Part shown: positions 1 to 7,401 of the stretch, piece after piece
How the letters are laid out: every line of letters begins with the position of its first letter
Position numbering within the stretch: position 1 is the stretch's first letter
Origin: Rhodobacter sp.
GTDB taxonomy: Bacteria > Pseudomonadota > Alphaproteobacteria > Rhodobacterales > Rhodobacteraceae
NCBI GenBank assembly: GCA_020251025.1
Contig: JADCDI010000001.1
Coordinates: 62,001-126,000 of the forward strand
DNA: 64,000 nt
Direction of reading: 5' to 3'
The notes under the pieces: generated by a model
Databases searched by the model: none
What the model was told of the DNA's origin: nothing
Seen by the model: the letters and a program-made list of their open reading frames with translations, nothing else
Translations under genes and position numbers: made by a program

Positions 1-99
1 CCCATCGTGCGACCCGCATCCCGCTGGCGATACGGGCATCAAGGCCGCCGACAGGGTTTGTCGCGATGTGATGAGCCGGGATGGCACACATTCAGCGCG

Positions 100-143
100 T
101 GCCCCAATCCGGATTCGAACCGAAGACCCCTTCATTACGAATG
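100..143 (-). tRNA. 3' half of a disrupted tRNA-Thr(CGT): anticodon loop to discriminator base
   Basis: Joining the reverse complements of 17082-17045 and 134-100 gives GCCCCAATAGCTCAGCTGGTAGAGCACTTCATTCGTAATGAAGGGGTCTTCGGTTCGAATCCGGATTGGGGCA, a complete 73-nt cloverleaf with anticodon CGT. Confidence 0.9.
135..143. repeat. Left attachment core TTACGAATG (att site), direct repeat of 17045-17053
   Basis: 9-bp exact direct repeat lying at the anticodon loop of both tRNA halves, flanking the integrase-bearing island. Confidence 0.85.
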
Positions 144-180
144 TTATAGACTGTTATCTAAAACAATACGTTAGGTGCAT

Positions 181-202
181 TTTTGTATAGTTTGTTGTAT
201 AG
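181..202 (+). promoter_or_regulatory. Left arm-type integrase sites: TTTTGTATAG (181-190) and TGTTGTATAG (193-202)
   Basis: TGTTGTATAG is identical to both arms of the inverted repeat upstream of the integrase (16955-16964 and 16971-16980). Confidence 0.6.
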
Positions 203-272
203 TGAAGTTCCAGAAATAGACTGCAAGTACCTGAATTCACTTACATACTTGCAGCCTATTTCACGAAGTACA

Positions 273-677
273 TCATGCCTTGCGCCCGACAGCAAGCAGT
301 TCGTCGAGCTCACCCGATTTGGTCGCAGCGATCAGCGTATCGATGACTTTGACCAAACCGTCTTTGCCGACAGCCGCGATTGCGGGCTTGCCCTTCTCGA
401 ACTCGATGGGCTTCGTACCGTAGCGGACAACGAGGACGTAGTTGTTGTCACCCGTTTCCTGCCACCAGCGCCGCAGGCGTTTCGGGGTTTCCTTGCGGAC
501 CTTGGCTCCGGCTTCATCCTTGGCCCACTTGACCTGCATGACCGTGAAGGCCGGGTCAGTCAGCATCTGCTTTTGTTGCTCAAGTTGAGCAGCCAACTTT
601 TGGCGACGTTGCTCGCGGGGATCGGCCTTGTTCAGATTGGGCGCTTCGATGAACTTGAGTGTCTTAAGTACCGTCAT
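273..677 (-). CDS. DUF6641-like small protein (MTVLKTLKFIEAP...)
   Basis: ORF with internal ATG at 677; resembles small 'LKTLKF...RRWW...VRYG' proteins found on mobile elements. Confidence 0.55.
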   Translation of the reverse strand: MTVLKTLKFIEAPNLNKADPREQRRQKLAAQLEQQKQMLTDPAFTVMQVKWAKDEAGAKVRKETPKRLRRWWQETGDNNYVLVVRYGTKPIEFEKGKPAIAAVGKDGLVKVIDTLIAATKSGELDELLAVGRKA

Positions 678-950
678 GTTTGCCTCTCGCTGCATGTCAC
701 GCACATGCTTTGCGGCCAAACATCTGTAATTCCTAGACAATTCTCATGATAGCTACCTGAAAATCTGTCCCAACCACGAACAGCACGTTCATCATCTTAA
801 TGCGGTTCGTTGACAGCGATGCGTCTTGCGCATGCACAGCGCCGAAATTGGCTAGTCGCACCATGAGTAGCGGCCCATCCCCTGACACCCACTGTAGGCG
901 CTGCTGCGTGCGTCGTTGACGCCAACACAGCAGCAGTGGTTGTTCTTCGA

Positions 951-1259
951 TCAGATCGCCAAATCGTCCGGGGTCTTACCTGCCGCGATAGCCGCCGCGA
1001 ACCATGCGGGCTTGCGGCCACGCCCGCTCCAGGTCTCAGCCGAGTTAGCGGGGTTCGCATACTTGGCAGCAGCAGGTGCACGTTTGCGCGGTGCTTCAAC
1101 GCCTACAAGTTCTGCGAGGCTAAAACCCATGGCGCGAGCTTGGGCTTCCAGTTCCGCACGGGCCTTGGATTTCACACGATCTTCGAAGTTGGCGATGGCC
1201 GCTGCCACATCCTTGTGCAGCTTTTTAAGTTCAGCCAGCGAAAGCGAATTCAGGTCCAT
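951..1259 (-). CDS. H-NS/HvrA family nucleoid-associated protein (island copy)
   Basis: MDLNSLSLAELKKLHKDVAAAIANFEDR...KYANPANSAETWSGRGRKPAWFAAAIAAGKTPDDLAI; C-terminal DNA-binding motif nearly identical to the chromosomal copy at 29069-29383. Confidence 0.9.
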   Translation of the reverse strand: MDLNSLSLAELKKLHKDVAAAIANFEDRVKSKARAELEAQARAMGFSLAELVGVEAPRKRAPAAAKYANPANSAETWSGRGRKPAWFAAAIAAGKTPDDLAI

Positions 1260-1391
1260 GTCGTCTCCAAAGCACCCATGGTGCGTTTCCTTGTCTTCCT
1301 TGGAACGACATCCAGCCCATGTACAGCGCCCGTCGTTCGCCTTCACGCAGAAGTGGGCGCACGTTATGCGGTGGCGCTGCGTGTCGCCAAG

Positions 1392-2459
1392 TTAATACAG
1401 ATCGTCGGCGTTGTCCGCTGCCAACACGCTGATCAGTTCCGGGCTCAATCGTGCATCATAGCCCGGTGCCAGTTCCGTAATTCCGCGAAGGCGCAGCAAG
1501 TCCACGATGTCACGACGATGGCGCAGACTGACGGGGCGGTTGTCATAACCGTGGATGCCTTGCAGAACCCAGATGGCTTTTCCTGCCATGCGATGCTGCA
1601 CAAGTTCCACGATCAGGTCCGGGTTATCTTTGACCAAGTAAAACGCCACGCGGCCCATCGCCGCCCGCAGGACATGCGAAGACAGGCAATTGCGGAACCT
1701 CTGCCCGATCTCGGCGAACTGCCTGGCATCGTTGAGGGGCTTAAAGTCCGGATGATCTTCCAGTGGCCCCGCTGGCAACAGGTCGGCCTTGCGGGCCACC
1801 AACTTCGCTGCCCACAGTTGAAACCGCATCGACCTTGCGCCCTTGGACACTTGGATCAGGTCATCTGTGGTGATCGGGGTTGAAGACAGCCGCTCGACAT
1901 AACGCAGGATGGCATTGGCGGTGTCCGCAGTTGCTTCGCCATCAAACAGCTTTGCCAAGATCGGATGCACCAACTCGCGGTCAAGTCTTGCCAGTGCCGT
2001 TACCAGATCGGAGTTCACGGTCGAAGAATGACGCAATGCCAAGGCACGTTGGCGCTGATCCTCAATCGCCCCCGGCGTCAGCAGGGTCAAAAGCACATCG
2101 TAATGGCCGGGGTCTTCGAAAGGGTCGCCGCCCATCTTGCCCAGAGCCGTAGCCAGGCCCGGCATAGACCCGAACACCTTGCGCAGCACGGATCGGATGT
2201 CGTCATGGAAGAGATGATGCATGGATTGTCGCTGGTCGCCAGCACCAAGGGCAGCTTGGATTTCATCGAGTGATTTCACCGTCAGCACTGCGATCACCAC
2301 GGAACGCCGGAAATCGGTTGCCTTATGCAGTGACACAACGATGGGGTAGCATGTTTCCGCATCCAAGTTCAGAGCCATCTGCAACACCCAGCCCGACAAG
2401 GGTTCGGCGCGATGTGACAGCAAATGCTGCAACTGCCGTTCAAACGCTGCTTCATCCAT
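1392..2459 (-). CDS. Hypothetical protein (~355 aa)
   Basis: Long ORF with ATG at 2459 (MDEAAFERQLQHLL...); contains FAEIGQRFRNCLSSHV...GKAIWVLQGIHGYDN; no family recognised. Confidence 0.65.
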   Translation of the reverse strand: MDEAAFERQLQHLLSHRAEPLSGWVLQMALNLDAETCYPIVVSLHKATDFRRSVVIAVLTVKSLDEIQAALGAGDQRQSMHHLFHDDIRSVLRKVFGSMPGLATALGKMGGDPFEDPGHYDVLLTLLTPGAIEDQRQRALALRHSSTVNSDLVTALARLDRELVHPILAKLFDGEATADTANAILRYVERLSSTPITTDDLIQVSKGARSMRFQLWAAKLVARKADLLPAGPLEDHPDFKPLNDARQFAEIGQRFRNCLSSHVLRAAMGRVAFYLVKDNPDLIVELVQHRMAGKAIWVLQGIHGYDNRPVSLRHRRDIVDLLRLRGITELAPGYDARLSPELISVLAADNADDLY

Positions 2460-2531
2460 GGCCGTACCCCCGTGAACACAAGTCAGCACAGCTATGGTCA
2501 ACGATTTCTAAGGCCAACCGAAACGACAGGC

Positions 2532-2909
2532 TCATGGCGACACCCGGAACATGCTGGCTTGCCGGAAACCATCAACGACACCGGGGATGTAGCCGTAGTA
2601 GGGCAAACCTTCGGCCTTGCGCAAAGCGGCGTAGGTCGCTTCGATCTGCACAAGGATCAGGTCGCTGTCGAAATCCTGACAGTGCCGATCATGCAGGAAC
2701 AACACCACGTCGCACTGATACTGCCCGGCCCAGATCACCGCATCTTCCACGCTGATGTCCGTCTCGACATCATAGAAGGGCGATGCGTCAGACATGCCAC
2801 TGAAATCAGGATAGTCGGTGGCCAAGGCATATTCGCTCTGCACGACGCTGGCCGCCACATGCGCCCCGACAAAGCGATGGTCCCGGCAGTCAATGATGTT
2901 GGTGATCAT
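2532..2909 (-). CDS. Hypothetical protein (125 aa)
   Basis: ORF on the same strand as its neighbours, overlapping the end of the upstream ORF by 20 bp. Confidence 0.55.
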   Translation of the reverse strand: MITNIIDCRDHRFVGAHVAASVVQSEYALATDYPDFSGMSDASPFYDVETDISVEDAVIWAGQYQCDVVLFLHDRHCQDFDSDLILVQIEATYAALRKAEGLPYYGYIPGVVDGFRQASMFRVSP

Positions 2910-3210
2910 GCCCGACCTCCCTATTGCGCAAGCCTTCAGTCAGCAGTTCGTCAAGGCAGCGATTGGCTAGCGAACGAAACATCATCCCGGCATCGGTTCG
3001 GGGCGCAGCGTTATCGTTGGCCGCAGCATCCGCAGCCCGTAACAGGCTGACAGCACAAGTGGCCCAGACGACACAGCTTGGCTTCCGGCGCTTGGCCTTC
3101 AGCACCGTCAGATAACTTCGCTCGCGTCCAAGCCATTTCTCGCTGAACTCGGATCGGGTGCGCACGGCTCCCAATTGATGCACCTGATCATAGACAAAAT
3201 AAATCTGCAT
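2890..3210 (-). CDS. Small DNA-binding-like protein (DUF6626-like)
   Basis: MQIYFVYDQVHQLGAVRTRSEFSEKWLGRERSYLTVLKAKRRKPS resembles a compact HTH-type N-terminus. Confidence 0.45.
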   Translation of the reverse strand: MQIYFVYDQVHQLGAVRTRSEFSEKWLGRERSYLTVLKAKRRKPSCVVWATCAVSLLRAADAAANDNAAPRTDAGMMFRSLANRCLDELLTEGLRNREVGHDHQHH

Positions 3211-3249
3211 ATTTCACCTCAATAAACAAATCGATTGGGGCGCAGTTGT

Positions 3250-3286
3250 ATAAATACAATCAGTGCGACAATCGCATTGTATTTAT
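3250..3286. promoter_or_regulatory. Perfect 11-bp inverted repeat ATAAATACAAT-N15-ATTGTATTTAT (candidate operator)
   Basis: Read directly; located in the divergent region between the 2890-3210 (-) and 3246/3285 (+) genes. Confidence 0.6.
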
Positions 3287-3881
3287 GCAAGGCAAAATCA
3301 TGCAGGGAAAAATTATCCAAGATAAGGATCAGAAGCTGAACGCTATTCGCGCAGCACTCCAACGGGAACAAGCCCGAGATAACCTAAACAAACCGATTGA
3401 AACGCAGCTGATGCAATGGGTAAACGCTGGGCCAAAATGGGACATCGCGTTGACTTTGCACACGCCGTTGAAATTGCGCTATGACCATCAAGGTTATGAT
3501 GAGCTTTGGTTGGAACAGCAGGTCGCTGTGCTTTTCAATGTCTTGTCGAAAGTAATCTTCGCAGACATTCCAAAGAGGCAACGCCCTATGCTGCGTCGCC
3601 TGATTACGCTTGAGAAGGACATCTATGTGGGCTGGCATGCACATGGTGTTATTTCTACGCCTGAACATCTCGACGATGAAATACTGATACAGGCAATCAA
3701 AGAGGTCTGGGGCGGCATGATGAACCGTCATGCGAAAGAAGAATTCAAAGATCGGTTAGTTTGGTGCGAGCCCGTAAACGGCAACTATCAGCAGTACTGT
3801 GTGAAGGCCGCTCTTTCAGCTCAAGGCCGAAACCCGGTCGGTCAGTTTGGCACAATATCACTTCGAAATACTCATTTATGA
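3285..3881 (+). CDS. HUH-type Rep-like endonuclease (putative replication/mobilisation protein)
   Basis: Motif-I-like WDIALTLHTPL, HUH-like YVGWHAHGVIST, Tyr motif NYQQYCVKAA. The ORF track starts at 3246 (TTG); an ATG at 3285 is more plausible. Confidence 0.45.
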   Translation: MQGKIMQGKIIQDKDQKLNAIRAALQREQARDNLNKPIETQLMQWVNAGPKWDIALTLHTPLKLRYDHQGYDELWLEQQVAVLFNVLSKVIFADIPKRQRPMLRRLITLEKDIYVGWHAHGVISTPEHLDDEILIQAIKEVWGGMMNRHAKEEFKDRLVWCEPVNGNYQQYCVKAALSAQGRNPVGQFGTISLRNTHL

Positions 3882-3915
3882 TAGTGGGCGGTTGGTCCCT
3901 GAATTCCAACACATT

Positions 3916-4022
3916 CCTCAGTTAGCAAGGCGTTGAGGTTGAAGCGCAGTCAAAGAAACGTGTGAAGACACCAAGGACTGCGCTTCGTAATTTATGCGTC
4001 CCCCAGTTAGCGAGGCGCTGGG
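3916..4022 (+). repeat. Structured repeat region: two hairpins sharing CAGTTAGCRAGGCGYTG flanking an 11-bp inverted repeat
   Basis: CCTCA/TGAGG (3916-3938), GAAGCGCAGTC-N24-GACTGCGCTTC (3941-3986), CCCAG/CTGGG (4002-4022). Confidence 0.55.
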
Positions 4023-4237
4023 ATAAGGCGTTCAAGGAGCGGCATTTAGATGCTGCTGTAGCTGAAGGTTTGACCAAAGCATAAGAAGATCAAACACATC
4101 AGCAACGTCACTGACACTTCGACCAACCAAACAGATGTTGAGTTGCTCAAGCAGGAAAACGCTAGTGCAGGCAAGTGAGCACGATGAGTGCGATACAGCC
4201 AAGCTAGCAGAACGTGCTGTCAGGCACGGGCTCATAA

Positions 4238-5275
4238 CTAAGACAAATCATTCAGTCTGCGGCGAGCAGCAATTTCGTGCAATGGCGGGCGAACGTCCTG
4301 CCGCACAGGGGATAAATCGCTGAAGTCTTTTCCAAATCTATCTATTTTCCGCAACCAAGAACTGCTGAAGCGCAAATAGCTTGATGTCTTTGGGAAGTAG
4401 CGAAGCTTTCCAAATTCATTCATGGCATCAAAATCTTGGTCTACTTCCGTCACGGGAAACCTGCCATAAACAACGTACTTAATTATATTGTCCGCTGCAA
4501 TAATCCCTTCCGAACCAGCTTTTCGCTTCCCGCCACTCTTATATGATTGACCTTCTGGCCTTATAAAAACATCGTCGCTTCCTGCGAAAACAACTCCCGC
4601 CAAATCAATCAGCTGTTCGTTAGTTGGCAGCTTGCCATTTTCATTGAGATACTTAATTTGCGCTTTCTTGATCGCGAGATACTTGGCAAGAGCCGTTAGC
4701 TTATGATGACGAGGTTGGTATAAAGCCTTCGACTTATTGGAGCTCGCCCCAGCTTGCTCGCTGGCTAATTGATTTAGATAATCCTTTACTTGTTTGTGAA
4801 GGAGCTTTGGGTCCATATCCCTCTGCATCGAGATATAAATCCGATCCCCAGTATCATCGTGGTCCGAGAAAGGTTTAGTCTGTATCTTTGCATCGGGTTC
4901 TTCGTTTGGCTCAGTGAACAGTAGCCATCCCCGACTAATCCACCAGAGCCTGAAACTTTCGTCCGGCGAGACGCTGTATTCGTGGATATTTCCAAAGTCC
5001 TTGTAGAGCTCACGGAGGTGCAAGTGTTTTGGGTCGTTGTCCGGATACAGGCCGTTTCGCTTGCAGCAATCCAAGTAATCCGGGCTGAGGCGCAAGAATT
5101 CCCACCAGTAGTAGTACACGGATGACGTGAACTGGCTGAGGGCGTCGGGGAACTTGGGACCGTATCCACGTTCATCGATGGGCTTCTTCTTGCCCGTTCT
5201 GTCGAGATTGGTCTGGGGCGGTGCAAAACGATACACCAGATCTTTGCCGTCTGAAGTGATCTTTGAGTAGCTCAA
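4238..5275 (-). CDS. Hypothetical protein (345 aa) with YYYWWEFLRLSPDYLDCC motif
   Basis: Long ORF; the WWEFLR..PDY motif resembles the N-terminus of mobile-element proteins of the DUF6499 type. Confidence 0.6.
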   Translation of the reverse strand: MSYSKITSDGKDLVYRFAPPQTNLDRTGKKKPIDERGYGPKFPDALSQFTSSVYYYWWEFLRLSPDYLDCCKRNGLYPDNDPKHLHLRELYKDFGNIHEYSVSPDESFRLWWISRGWLLFTEPNEEPDAKIQTKPFSDHDDTGDRIYISMQRDMDPKLLHKQVKDYLNQLASEQAGASSNKSKALYQPRHHKLTALAKYLAIKKAQIKYLNENGKLPTNEQLIDLAGVVFAGSDDVFIRPEGQSYKSGGKRKAGSEGIIAADNIIKYVVYGRFPVTEVDQDFDAMNEFGKLRYFPKTSSYLRFSSSWLRKIDRFGKDFSDLSPVRQDVRPPLHEIAARRRLNDLS

Positions 5276-5413
5276 CTGCCTTTACCCCGTAGTCGCTGCG
5301 CTGTGTCGGATCATGAAAACGTCTTTCAAGGTCCGACATCGAATCACCTTCCCAACTCCTAGCAGGCAAGGTGGCGGCACAGTTCCGTGTCGTCTTGCCA
5401 TACGGAGGTTACC

Positions 5414-7318
5414 ATGGCGGAACGCAAGATGAAGGCCAAGACCGTGGCCAATACGACGGTCAATCTGGACGCCATGATGGCGAACGCTCGCAACGAGCTG
5501 CGCACGTCCAAGGACCGCGCGATGCACGCGGCGGCCCAGTGCTACATGATCTGGGTTGAGACCCAGTCGACGGCTGGCAAGGCGTGGTTCGAAAAGCAGG
5601 TCAAGCACGCCAATGAAGTCATCGATGCCTACAACAAGGGCGTGGAAAAGGATCGCAAGGAGGTGCGCGACTACCGCGCTGGCGCCTTGGACTCCAAGCA
5701 TGATGCGCTTTACGAAGGCAACGATGCGCATGCTCTGCAACTGAAGACCGACGCCATCGCCCGGATCAATGCCCTGGGCAAGCTGATCGACGAGAAGCGT
5801 GCGCCGAAGAAGAAGGTGAAGATCGAGAAGCCCAAGATGGCCAACGAATTCACCATGGTCGTGAAGCTGGTGTTTGGCTTCGACGAATCGGCGGATGCTT
5901 CGCTGGTGTCGCGCTACGCCACCGTCTGCGAGTTCATCCACGGCAAGTGCAGCTCGGGGACGCCGGTCGATGTGCCTTCCATCGTTGCCGAGCTCGAAGC
6001 TGCGGGCGGCTACGAAGTGTCGCTCCGCCATCAGGTCAAGGCCAAGCAGGCCCGCAAGTCCGGGGGCAATGCGGAAGAGGTCAAGACGCTGACGGCGAAG
6101 GCTAAGGAAGAAAACGAAGCGGCTGTGAAGGCGATGTCGCCGCTCAGCACCTTCGCGATCCCGGTCAAGACTAAGGCCGACGGGTACGCGGTCTTCCTGG
6201 CTCGCACCGATGGCGACACCGTTGAGATCGTGGGGGAAGCGCCGGTGACGGCGGCTCAGATCACCAAGATGGTCTCCTCCTTCGAGCCCCCGGCGATCTC
6301 GGCGGACCCGGCGGCGGAATTCGTGCGCCGTGTTCTGAACCTGGGGACGCTGGTGGGTGGCTTCGTGGGCAAGCCCGTCGATGGCAAGAAGGAGCGCAAG
6401 CTGGTGATGCGCCCGGGTGAGGGCGGCAAGACCCTGATGCTGTTGTCGCAGCAGGGTGGTTCGGCGAACGTGGTGGTTCATGCTGCTCCCCATGAAACCA
6501 CCAAGATCGGCACCGTGCCGGCCATGGTCGCGCTGCCGCATGAGTATCTGCAGGTGCTGACCAACCGCCTTGACGATCCGCTGTATCGCCGCTTCACCGC
6601 TCTCGCGCCCGATGCTGCGCCGCGCAACGCTGGCGGAGCCCTCGCGCAGAGCGTTCTGGGATGGCATCTGGAGAACCGTGCGCTGGTGCAGGCGAATGGC
6701 GCTCAGCTGAAGGAAACGCTGTTCTGGTCGAAGGTCGGCCCGAACAGCGTCTACAAGACGGTTGATGTCGAGACCGTGAAGGTCAAGACCCGCCTGATCG
6801 TGGGCCGCGATGCCCTCCTCTACTTCTGGGAGAAGGTTCTGTCGGGGGCTAAGTCCGGCAAGGCCCCCAACAAGAACGCCAAGACGGCGACCCTGAAGTA
6901 TGAAGATGGGGTGCTTGTTCTGAATATGCCCGCAAAGGGCGACGTCGATCACGATGTCATGCCCGAAGTGAATGCTGCCATCGAACTGGAATTCCGCCCC
7001 GGTGATCTGATCGCTCTGGTGGAAAAGCTGATGGGTCTGATGGTGGATCAGTTCGTCTTCGAATTTGACGAAGATGGCCTGCTGGCGGTCACCTGGGCGG
7101 ATAAGCTGGGCACTTATTCCATCTTCCAGCCGACGGTGATGGAAGGCGGGATCCTGAACCCCAAGCGCCTCGCCAAAGCGGGCCCGAAGCCTGCGGTGAA
7201 TATCTTGGCGGCGCTGGCTGCGAAGAACCAAGCGGCCACGGTCAGCCGCGTTGCGGCGGCGCAGTTCGCTGCCGCGACCACCAAACGTGCCCCGACCAAG
7301 AAGATCAAGGCGGCCTAA
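5414..7318 (+). CDS. Hypothetical protein (634 aa), possibly with a sliding-clamp-like C-terminal region
   Basis: RBS (ggaggt) then ATG at 5414; C-terminus ELEFRPGDLIALVEKLMGLMVDQFVFEFDEDGLLAVTWADKLGTYSIFQPT loosely resembles the beta-clamp terminal domain. Confidence 0.65.
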   Translation: MAERKMKAKTVANTTVNLDAMMANARNELRTSKDRAMHAAAQCYMIWVETQSTAGKAWFEKQVKHANEVIDAYNKGVEKDRKEVRDYRAGALDSKHDALYEGNDAHALQLKTDAIARINALGKLIDEKRAPKKKVKIEKPKMANEFTMVVKLVFGFDESADASLVSRYATVCEFIHGKCSSGTPVDVPSIVAELEAAGGYEVSLRHQVKAKQARKSGGNAEEVKTLTAKAKEENEAAVKAMSPLSTFAIPVKTKADGYAVFLARTDGDTVEIVGEAPVTAAQITKMVSSFEPPAISADPAAEFVRRVLNLGTLVGGFVGKPVDGKKERKLVMRPGEGGKTLMLLSQQGGSANVVVHAAPHETTKIGTVPAMVALPHEYLQVLTNRLDDPLYRRFTALAPDAAPRNAGGALAQSVLGWHLENRALVQANGAQLKETLFWSKVGPNSVYKTVDVETVKVKTRLIVGRDALLYFWEKVLSGAKSGKAPNKNAKTATLKYEDGVLVLNMPAKGDVDHDVMPEVNAAIELEFRPGDLIALVEKLMGLMVDQFVFEFDEDGLLAVTWADKLGTYSIFQPTVMEGGILNPKRLAKAGPKPAVNILAALAAKNQAATVSRVAAAQFAAATTKRAPTKKIKAA

Positions 7319-7401
7319 TCAAGATGACGGGGGAGCCTCAGGTTCCCCCGTCCATTCGCCGACCCAATCCCCACAAATTGAGCAACTTAATGGAGGTCCC
7401 C

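Noticed and set aside
3916-4022. Retron msr/msd-type ncRNA interpretation of the hairpins
   Set aside because: No reverse transcriptase (YADD) ORF is encoded nearby, so a retron is not supported; left as an origin-like or decayed coding repeat.
5282-7231. 649-aa minus-strand ORF antisense to the 634-aa gene
   Set aside because: Shadow ORF of a GC-rich coding region; His/Arg/Gly-rich composition and no RBS or family motif, whereas the plus-strand frame has a clear RBS.
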